Shown in pieces: positions 59,601 to 64,000 of a DNA stretch of 64,000 nucleotides; the stretch's first letter is position 1, and each line of letters opens with the position of its first letter. Source of the DNA: DASPLX01 sp035627375 (lineage in GTDB: Bacteria; Pseudomonadota; Gammaproteobacteria; Burkholderiales; Burkholderiaceae_D); contig DASPLX010000054.1 in NCBI GenBank assembly GCA_035627375.1, positions 42,964 through 106,963 of the forward strand, in the 5' to 3' direction. A model generated the notes under the pieces. It did not search any database. It was given only the letters and a program-made list of their open reading frames with translations, and was not told the DNA's origin. Made by a program: the position numbers and the translations under genes.

Positions 59601-61789
59601 AGGACGGCGATCACATCTACGGCGTGATCAAGGCGAGCGCGATCAATGCCGGCGGCAAGACCAACGGCTACACCGTGCCCAATCCGATCGCGCAAGCCGC
59701 CGTCGTGGCCAAGGCCTTGCAGCGCGCGAACGTGAATGCCGCCGACATCAGCTACATCGAGGCGCACGGCACCGGCACCGCGCTGGGCGATCCGATCGAG
59801 ATCGCCGGCTTGAAACGCGCCTTCGAACAACATACCAAGGACAAGCAGTTCTGCGCGATCGGATCGCTGAAATCGAATATCGGACATTGCGAATCGGCGG
59901 CCGGCATCGCCGCGCTGACCAAGGTGCTGCTGCAGTTCAAGCACAAGCAACTGGCGCCATCCCTGCATGCCGATGTGATCAACCACGAGATCGATTTCGT
60001 CCAGACGCCGTTCCGCGTCCAGAACCGGCTGGAGCAATGGTCCCGGCTGCGGCGCGTCGTGGACGATAGCGGCGCCGCCAGGGAAATTCCGCGCATGGCC
60101 GGCATCTCGTCGTTCGGCGCCGGCGGCGCCAATGCCCACATCATCGTGCAAGAGTACGAGCCGGCGGCAGCCGCTACGGAGCACCGGCCGGCGAGCGTCG
60201 TCATCCCGCTGTCCGCGCGCACCGCCGACCAGCTCAAGCAAAAGGCGGCCGATCTGCGCGACTTCCTCCGCGCTTCCGGGCGCGCGCGGGAATCGGTGAG
60301 CCTGCTCGACATGGCCTTCACCCTGCAAGTCGGCAGGGAAGCCATGGAAGAGCGCCTCGGCTTCGTCGTCGCTTCGCTCGACGAACTCGAGGACCGGCTC
60401 GATGCCTGGCTGCGCGGAGAGCAGGCCGGCGCGGGCGTCCATCGCGGCCGCGTCAAGCGCAATCACGAAGTCGTCGATGCCGATCTGCAGCAAGCGGTCG
60501 CGCGATGGACGGACGATCGCGTCTTGCCGCAGCTTGCCGACGCCTGGGTCAAGGGCGCCAAGGTGGAATGGCAGCGGCTTTACGCGGGCGCGCGGCCGCG
60601 GCGCATCGCGTTGCCGACCTATCCTTTCGCCCGGGAGAGCTACTGGCGCGAGCGGACCGATATCCGGCACGGCGCATCGAAGCCGGCCGGCGCGGCGGTG
60701 CTGCATCCGCTGGTGCATCGCAATGTCTCGGATATCCGCCAACAATGCTATCGCTCCGTCTTCGACGGCAGCGAGTTCTTCGCCGCCGACCATCGGATCG
60801 CCGTCGACGGTACGCCGCAAAAGGCGATTCCTGCCATGGCCTACCTGGAAATGGCGCGGGCGGCGGTGGCGGATGCCACATCGTCGGTACCCGAAGCGAT
60901 CCGCGCCCGCCAGACGCTGGAGCTGTTCGACATCGTCTGGGCGGAGCCGGCGCTGCTCGGCGGGCGCAAGCAGGTCTCGATCGCCTTGTTCGCGCAGCGC
61001 GACGATCTGCTGAGCTATGAAATCTACAGCTCGGCGGCCGACGGCGCCGAAGAGGTCATCCATTGCCAGGGGCAAGCCGTGCTGAGCGGTGAGCCGGCGC
61101 CGGCGAGGATCGACCTGGCGCAGTTGAATTCGCAGATGCGGCATGGGGCGCGCGATACCGCCGCTCACTACGGCGCCATCGCCCAGGCCGGCGTGCACTA
61201 CGGAGCGTCGCAGCAGGCAATCGCGGCGCTGCACGTGGGCGACGGCCAGTTGCTGGCGCAACTCATGCTGCCCGGCGCCGTGGACGATGCGCCTGCCCTG
61301 CACGAGGGGCTGGTCCTGCATCCGGTCATGCTGGACGGCGCGCTGCAAGCCGCGTTCGCCCTGCTGGCGCCGCAGGATCAACCCTCGCTGCCGTTGGCGC
61401 TGGAATCGCTGCGGATACTGCGTGCTTGCGCCAGGGAGATGTTCGCCTGGGTGCGTCATTCCCCGGACGGGAACGCGGAGCATGCCAGCCTGCGGTTGGA
61501 CATCGATCTCTGCGACCGGGAAGGCAATGTCTGCGTCCAGATGCGTGGCGTGACGTATGAACGGGAATCGCTGCGCGACACGGCAAGGCCGTCGGCGGCA
61601 GCCGCGCCGGCCGCGCTCATCGCGCCGACGGTGCCGACCGCGCCGACCGCGCCGGCGGCGCGCCCGGAACCGGCTCCCGCGGCGGCTCTCGCGCGGACCG
61701 GCGTCGTGCTGAGCGCGCCGGAAGCGCAGACCTTCGCATCGAGCGCGTCCGCCAAGCCGACGCAGATTTCCCTGACCATGGATCTCTGA
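50678..61789 (+). CDS. PKS: KR-ACP-KS-DH-KR-cMT-ACP-KS-DH
   Basis: 3703 residues; ATG 50678 (AAGGA upstream) preferred over GTG 50618. A Lys/Ala-rich head and a post-KS linker ending SVPTYPFAKERHWI open the protein, so the matching KS is on another polypeptide. Domains by residue: KR ~235-600 (LITGGLGGLG; GQADYAAAN), ACP ~689-765 (S725), KS ~814-1240 (C990 in DTMCSSS), DH ~1435-1718 (H1466 in DHKVRGEKILP; DSALQ), KR ~1735-2175 (GQSNYAAGC), C-methyltransferase ~2255-2560 (EIGAGTGGTT; NVLHAT), ACP ~2599-2685 (S2637), KS ~2739-3170 (C2895), DH ~3341-3634. The last DH has two extra residues inside HxxxGxxxxP (DHRIAVDGTPQKAIP) but keeps DGALQ. There is no AT domain. The chain ends after DH, so its module continues on a protein outside the window. 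Confidence 0.92.
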   Translation: MTISTKRDKVTKAAKAAKATKPAAAKKPAAAPKPAAEKKPPVRRSRKADSYLFVLSAASEERLQAYAAKVAAWLEKSPADLDLGDAIYTWQAARTAMKRRLAIKIQDRAELQRKLQQWIAEPGTVADAWTGEVNARDADSSRPWHGESGQRLLDEIIAGKDWERIGSLWTAGADIDWEKLHAASARKPRRISVPTYPFAKERHWIEGAADAPQAAAAPADDAAPAQLFVAPAWEAEPAADGSDLESTDAVGRHCVVLCDLAEIDAARLAALIPGADCAHLPQPKAGAEKAAEKADIGRRYLGYAQACFEKVKGVLAEKPRAAVLFQLVAPAAPEPALLAGLSGLLKTATEENPHVVGQIVLTDAASPAELAARLRREGGRLDNAVVRYAGGERQVLRWRSARTAQAAAAREDASFRNGGVYLITGGLGGLGIVFAREIMRRAANARIILTGRAELSAERRQLLDQLSREAVQQGGNPLEYRPLDLENREQVAQLVAAILAEYKQLNGIIHSAGMIADNLILNKTAEEFRKVLAPKVIGTVNLDEASRAVDLDFFALFSSAAGVYGNSGQADYAAANGFLDQYAAYRNRLAADGQRTGQTLSFDWPLWQEGGMAIDPASLEAMRRSTGLRPMRTATGLRIFHESLAARHGQVMVLEGDAEKIEAMLSYAPQPVRGRIVKRAAPAIDAARLKEETLKKIKSMFAEVTKRPAAKIDVQEELAAYGIDSIIISNLNLGLAKVFGEISKTLFFEFKTLADVAGHFIKEYPAECAAWTGLEQQAAAPDTIRAEYIVPAAETGRQPAAPAARTEAGGAGRREPIAIIGISGIYPQAADIDEFWDNLRTGKNCIGEIPSDRWALDDFYHPDVDQAVEQGKSYSKWGGFIEQFADFDPLFFNISPREAMNMDPQERLFLQECWRAMENAGYTRGDLKHRFRQRVGVFAGITKPGYNLYAMHPTHTDEPFLPYTSFSSAANRISYIFDITGPSMPVDTMCSSSLIAIHEACEHIHRGECEVAFAGGVNLYLHPYTYAWLCSHRMLSRDGLCKSFGIGSNGFVPGEGVGTVLLKPLSSALRDNDNIHGVILATHVNHGGKTNGYTVPSPKAQAELIRGAIDKAGIKATDISYIEAHGTGTELGDPIEISGLQQAFAPDGKETGYCKIGSAKSNIGHLEAAAGIAGLTKVLLQMKHRQIAPSLHAEQLNPNISFDKTAFRVNTSLSPWQPPAAGGRNVPRLAGISSFGATGANAHVIVQEYVAPERPLPAAARDGKVIVPLSARTAPQLEQKARDLLRFIRSAAEPIDLAAMAYTLQIGREAMDERLTCLADSVGQLAEKLEAHLAGRKDIDDFYRGQAGGGKDALHLFDDDEDFQETLDKWIARRKLSRLAELWARGMDFDWNKLYGETRPPRIALPAYPFAKERLWVDAVVETAHAPAKAAGAAKLHPLVHANTSDLSRQRYTSVFTGDEFFLRDHKVRGEKILPAVAYLEMARTAVDLALPAPVEDSLLELRNTTWAQPIAVSCRKDVSIALHAEEDDRIEFEIYSAEAGETLHCQGQAVFVRMPAPAKLDIERLKAAMSKGREDVAGIYDNYREMGVDFGAAHRAIQAVHLGERQLLAQLSLPAAAGSTGDAYLLHPSLMDSALQASIGLMDDSIRRSRRPFLPFALETLRVVAPCTREMYAWVRRAPDAGAAAGMVRFDVDLCDQEGNICVQLHGFSSRTLEGELQPAAHGKPSEPARPQLHSLAPVWNRVSPPVAEKAIPKPADVLVAGGGQRALAWARRSWPEARLLELPAHADVDTVREKLAAMSFDHLLWVAPDVMENGAGDEHERIVGAQDEGVLAVFRLAKALLSLDYADKNLQWTLITRNTQRVKESDVLAPAHAGIFGLVGSMAKEYPEWDIRLLDVDDLGSLAAAECLAWPGDKQGDGLAYRRGEWFRQGLAQVAALPEAPPAYRQGGVYIVVGGAGGIGEVWSRFMRERYDAKLVWIGRRPLDAAIEAKLQSLGGVTYFSADATDLDALRRVRDKILEIHPAIHGVVHSAIDLQDQSVALMDESTFRGSLSAKVDVSVNLERVFGADDLDCMLFFSSLISFTKGAGQSNYAAGCTFKDSFAHSLAQRRPYPVKIMNWGYWGNVGVVTSEFYNKRMQQMGIGSIEAPEAMEALQALVGAGLDQLALVKTLDARVIEDIALAESVSCFPQRAASVLPQARKDVGETFAAKSRAALRQDLLGEETRALAGDILASSLAALGLFDPAAARPAEEATHPLHERWLRTSLDYLRREPCRVMALDAAWAEWDAKKPAWLVNPNLGAQVALVEACLRALPDILTGKRPATDVMFPNSSMQLVEGVYKGHALADYSNDVLGATLVACIKRKLEADGNGGGKIRILEIGAGTGGTTARILPMLREFSGAIAEYCYTDLSKAFLMHAEEQYQPQLPALTTAIFDVSKPLQAQPVAMNRYDFAIATNVLHATPDIRETLRNAKALLKNQGVLLLNEMCDWSLFSHLTFGLLEGWWLYEDAPLRLAGSPGLTPQKWQDVLEEEGFEAVSFLAPEAHELGQQIIAASSNGRARQRIARQAAPAAVAAAAAAVPASGASTAVARSAPAGAGSLREKCVAYLQEVVAKTLKMDASQVAAGRSLTDYGLDSILVVGLTNQLRKSFPGITSTLFFEAQNIAGLADYLLENKKEHVLALLGANAPAAAPQASPSLPSAPAAAAIAAASGLPRLARRGSSRFAAQAPATAPASAIFDVAIIGLSGRYPQARTLDEFWRNLANGRNCVTEIPAERWDWKEYYDPEKGKLGKIYTKWGGFLEEIDRFDPLFFKISPKEAKIMDPQERLFLESCYHAIEDAGYTPETLGEIDKIGVFAGVMNARYNTQPLYYSIANRVSFVLNFQGPSMAVDTACSSSLTAIHLALESMYSGLSECAIAGGVNLIIDPVHYQELSALTMLSAGNQCKSFGDGADGFIDAEGVGAVVLKPLWKAEQDGDHIYGVIKASAINAGGKTNGYTVPNPIAQAAVVAKALQRANVNAADISYIEAHGTGTALGDPIEIAGLKRAFEQHTKDKQFCAIGSLKSNIGHCESAAGIAALTKVLLQFKHKQLAPSLHADVINHEIDFVQTPFRVQNRLEQWSRLRRVVDDSGAAREIPRMAGISSFGAGGANAHIIVQEYEPAAAATEHRPASVVIPLSARTADQLKQKAADLRDFLRASGRARESVSLLDMAFTLQVGREAMEERLGFVVASLDELEDRLDAWLRGEQAGAGVHRGRVKRNHEVVDADLQQAVARWTDDRVLPQLADAWVKGAKVEWQRLYAGARPRRIALPTYPFARESYWRERTDIRHGASKPAGAAVLHPLVHRNVSDIRQQCYRSVFDGSEFFAADHRIAVDGTPQKAIPAMAYLEMARAAVADATSSVPEAIRARQTLELFDIVWAEPALLGGRKQVSIALFAQRDDLLSYEIYSSAADGAEEVIHCQGQAVLSGEPAPARIDLAQLNSQMRHGARDTAAHYGAIAQAGVHYGASQQAIAALHVGDGQLLAQLMLPGAVDDAPALHEGLVLHPVMLDGALQAAFALLAPQDQPSLPLALESLRILRACAREMFAWVRHSPDGNAEHASLRLDIDLCDREGNVCVQMRGVTYERESLRDTARPSAAAAPAALIAPTVPTAPTAPAARPEPAPAAALARTGVVLSAPEAQTFASSASAKPTQISLTMDL

Positions 61790-61846
61790 CCCGGGAATCG
61801 CGGATGAGCTGTCGTCCATCGGATCGTCGTCGCGGATGGTGCGCCG

Positions 61847-62509
61847 GTGAGGAATAGCGCGCAATGGCTGTTGCCGATCGGGCTGCTCGCGCTCAGCGCC
61901 ATTCCGCTGGCCGGCGGCGCGGTGCGTCTCGCGGAGCTGTGGGGCGGCGCGGAGATCACGCCGGGCAACGCGCGCTTCTTCGCCTCGCCGGCGCCGGCGG
62001 TGCTGCACGTGCTGAGTTCCGCCGTGTTCAGCATCCTCGGGGCATTCCAGTTCGCGGCCGGCTTCCGGCGCAGGCGGCCGGGCTGGCATCGCGCAGCGGG
62101 CCGCATCCTGACGGCATGCGGCCTCGTCGCCGGGCTCACCGGCGTGTGGATGACGCTGTTCTATCCGCCGGTCGAGGGCGACGGCGATCTGCTGTATGTC
62201 TTCCGGCTGGCGTTCGGCGCGGCGATGGCGGCGTGCATGGTCCTGGGTTACACCGCCATCCGGCGCGGCGACATCGCGCGTCACCGCGCCTGGATGACGC
62301 GCGGCTATGCGATCGGCGTCGGCGCCGGTACGCAAGCCTTGGTGCATATCCCATGGTTGATGCTTGGAGGCAGCATCGACGAATTCTCCCGGGAACTGCT
62401 GCTCGGGGCCGGCTGGGCGATCAATCTCGCGGTCGCCGAATGGAGCATTCGCCGGCGGAGCGGCGCGCAATCGAAACGGGGACGGCAGTCCGACGTACTA
62501 AGCAACTGA
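61847..62509 (+). CDS. DUF2306-like membrane protein
   Basis: 220 residues from GTG 61847, with about six membrane helices (LLPIGLLALSAIPLAGGAV; VLHVLSSAVFSILGAFQFA; ILTACGLVAGLTGVWMTLF). Conserved RRRRPGWHRAAGRI and DIARHRAWMTRGYAI match the DUF2306 family, whose histidines may bind haem or metal. Function is unknown. It is 57 bp after the PKS and 10 bp before the hydroxylase gene, so it probably belongs to the same transcript and may be a redox partner of that membrane enzyme. Confidence 0.75.
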   Translation: MRNSAQWLLPIGLLALSAIPLAGGAVRLAELWGGAEITPGNARFFASPAPAVLHVLSSAVFSILGAFQFAAGFRRRRPGWHRAAGRILTACGLVAGLTGVWMTLFYPPVEGDGDLLYVFRLAFGAAMAACMVLGYTAIRRGDIARHRAWMTRGYAIGVGAGTQALVHIPWLMLGGSIDEFSRELLLGAGWAINLAVAEWSIRRRSGAQSKRGRQSDVLSN

Positions 62510-62519
62510 GGAAAAAAAC

Positions 62520-63782
62520 ATGAAACAAGCCAATTCCGAATACTTCCACAAACTATACGGCGCCAAGAGCTCGCGGCTCGTGTATCGGGGCGACGACTTT
62601 CTCGATTACCTGCTCATGACCGTGCTGACCGGGGGCGTCGCGGCCTTCGTCTACGGACCGATGCATCCGATGACCATCCTGGCGCTGGGATTGTGCGCCT
62701 GGATGGTCGTCGCGTTCCTGGTGCGGCACGGCTTCCAGTGGCGCATACCGACGATCGTGAGGCATCCGCAGGAGGTGCTCTACATGCTCGTCTACAAGGT
62801 GCAGAACATGCGGCTCACCTATGTGATCGCGGCGGCGCTTCTGGCGCTGGAGAACTACGTGATCGCGATGACGCCGGAGCTGCCGCACAACGTGGAGTTG
62901 ATGCGCAAGATCGGGTTCGGCTTGTTCTACACGCACTTCATCGTGTTGACGCTGTACCGGACCGCGATCCTGATCGCGCATCTGCGCGGCAGGGCGCATG
63001 TCCGCGAGTTCCTGATGCAGACGAGCTGGCGCGCCGTCTTGAACCGGCAGCCGAGCATCACGCTGGAAATCCTGCATGCTTATTTCACCGGCTTGCTGAC
63101 GCACGTGCTGCTGATCGCGCCGTGGTATCTCGCCATCACTTATTTCAATTTTTCGCTGATCTTCCTGCCGGCGACTTTCGTGGCCGGTTTCTTCATCCAT
63201 TCGCGGTTCCTGCGGGTGGTCAACGAGTGGTTCTATCGCGATCATTGGCTCGGCCACCATTCGGAGCTGGAGTTCCTGTACATGCATGGTCCGCATCACG
63301 ATGCCATTCCGAGCGGTTTGATCGGGGTGTCGGGCAACGGTTACCTGGAGGGGGTGGCGCGCCATACGATGGGCGGACCGGGCATTTTCTATAACCCGGT
63401 GGTCACTTTCCTGATCCATTGCTTCGATGTGAAGGTGGATATCGACGGGCATCAATTCATCCCGGGGATTTATCCGCATGTTCCGAAGAGCATCCAGATG
63501 ATCAACCAGCATTCGACGCACCATTTCGGCAAGCTGGAGCCCTATGGCCTGGGCTTGAACCTGGATCAGCCGGGCATTCCGGAGGAGATCCTGCAACGGG
63601 CGAAGGTGTTCTCCAAGGAGCAACAGAACGCGATTCAACTGGATATGCAATTGACGGGGTTCAAGTGGGATAACCCGAGGTACCTGGAGTATCTCGAACT
63701 CTACGAGAAATACCTGACCGTGAAGACCAACGGGTCTTCCTCGGCCGAGACTGTTGTCGAGACCGAGTCTGCTTCTCATTGA
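62520..63782 (+). CDS. Membrane di-iron hydroxylase/desaturase-like
   Basis: 420 residues, ATG 62520 behind GAGGA. Several membrane helices and a fatty-acid-hydroxylase-type histidine array: HSRFLRVVNEWFYRDHWLGHH, MHGPHHDAIPSG and INQHSTHHFGKLEP, which can supply the eight or more ligands of a di-iron centre. Relatives hydroxylate or desaturate lipids, sterols or carotenoids. In this place a late hydroxylation of the membrane-associated polyketide is plausible. It is the last gene of the block, followed by palindrome D. Confidence 0.82.
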   Translation: MKQANSEYFHKLYGAKSSRLVYRGDDFLDYLLMTVLTGGVAAFVYGPMHPMTILALGLCAWMVVAFLVRHGFQWRIPTIVRHPQEVLYMLVYKVQNMRLTYVIAAALLALENYVIAMTPELPHNVELMRKIGFGLFYTHFIVLTLYRTAILIAHLRGRAHVREFLMQTSWRAVLNRQPSITLEILHAYFTGLLTHVLLIAPWYLAITYFNFSLIFLPATFVAGFFIHSRFLRVVNEWFYRDHWLGHHSELEFLYMHGPHHDAIPSGLIGVSGNGYLEGVARHTMGGPGIFYNPVVTFLIHCFDVKVDIDGHQFIPGIYPHVPKSIQMINQHSTHHFGKLEPYGLGLNLDQPGIPEEILQRAKVFSKEQQNAIQLDMQLTGFKWDNPRYLEYLELYEKYLTVKTNGSSSAETVVETESASH

Positions 63783-63839
63783 ATTGCGTCTGTATTTGCG
63801 CTTGTGTTTGCGTTTGCGCTTGCTTGGGTAGTCGGCGCG

Positions 63840-64000
63840 GCGAGCGGGTTGCGCGGGTGCGGCGGGCTTGCCTGGGCAGGGGCGCGCGCTGCGCGGCGGG
63901 GGCTGGCGCGGCGCCGCTAGACACTGCCCCTGCGGGGTTCCCGAAAGAGGAAGCGCCAACCCGGGAAGCGCAAAAACTCGCCCCCTTTGGGGGCTCAGAC
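63840..64000. repeat. Large palindrome D, cut by window edge
   Basis: Left arm and half of the core only. CTAGACACTGCC, GAAAGAGGAAGCGCC and GCGCAAAAACTCGCCCC match palindromes A and C in order and orientation; the outer arm (GCTTGCCTGGGCAGGGG) is again different. The right arm should follow past 64000. Confidence 0.75.

Noticed and set aside
50537..62470. Very long minus-strand open frames opposite the second PKS
   Set aside because: These are antisense shadows of a high-GC gene; the translated sequences show no family features while the plus strand encodes complete PKS domains.

Overview
The window looks like chromosomal DNA of a high-GC Gram-negative bacterium, most likely a betaproteobacterium of the Burkholderiales. 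The reasons are the outer-membrane and type I-like export genes, the type III secretion-like effector and chaperone genes, the IS4-type transposase and the trans-acyltransferase polyketide synthase (PKS) style. No rRNA, tRNA or housekeeping marker is present, so the genus is not determinable from this piece alone.

Layout. (1) 1-7.5 kb, accessory region: the 5' part of a molybdopterin oxidoreductase (iorB-like), an internally deleted Tn5-like transposase, then a visibly lower-GC island. The island holds a CesT-like chaperone next to a putative effector, two leucine-rich-repeat proteins that resemble type III effectors, and a fossil C-terminus of a second iorB-like gene. (2) 7.9-23.6 kb, seven genes on the minus strand: TolC-like channel, periplasmic adaptor, tail-collar protein, Sel1 protein, a ~2560-residue Ig-repeat surface protein with a DUF4347 head, a second HlyD-like adaptor and an M50-peptidase/HlyD fusion. 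This looks like a dedicated export system for the giant protein, with no ABC ATPase. (3) 24-25.5 kb: a Tat-exported berberine-bridge-type flavoenzyme. (4) 25.9-29.8 kb, regulatory and envelope section: a LuxR-type autoinducer receptor, a NusG/RfaH-like elongation factor and two outer-membrane barrels. (5) 29.9-63.8 kb, a polyketide biosynthetic locus: stand-alone ACP, Cys-to-Ser ketosynthase, two discrete acyltransferases, a serine acetyltransferase, a PRMT7/9-like methyltransferase, two multidomain PKSs, two oxidoreductases, two START-like membrane-anchored proteins and a membrane di-iron hydroxylase. Further PKS modules must lie outside the window, because the second PKS starts and ends inside modules and no HMG synthase or enoyl-CoA hydratase is present.

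Regulation. Four promoters (at about 26.8, 27.6, 29.2 and 39.5 kb) carry the same 18-bp inverted repeat, ACTACA-N6-TGTAGT, exactly 22 bp upstream of a TACAGT-like -10 box. This is the geometry of a lux box activated by a LuxR protein, and a LuxR gene sits beside them. Two of these transcripts have long leaders that share a 32-nt element ending in GGCGGAGCCTG, close to the ops element read by RfaH, and one of the lux-box genes encodes an RfaH/NusG-like protein. I infer a cascade: quorum signal, LuxR, NusG-like antiterminator, then read-through of the very long PKS operon.

Chemistry. The first PKS has the order ACP, DUF2156/GNAT-like domain, tryptophanase-like PLP lyase, KS, ACP, thioester reductase. 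An embedded unknown-function plus PLP-lyase pair recalls the DUF-SH didomain that installs sulfur in the leinamycin family, and the nearby serine acetyltransferase would fit cysteine supply. The product is unknown. A sulfur-bearing polyketide released as an aldehyde or alcohol is a testable guess. Large imperfect palindromes whose arms differ between copies but stay self-complementary separate the transcription blocks.
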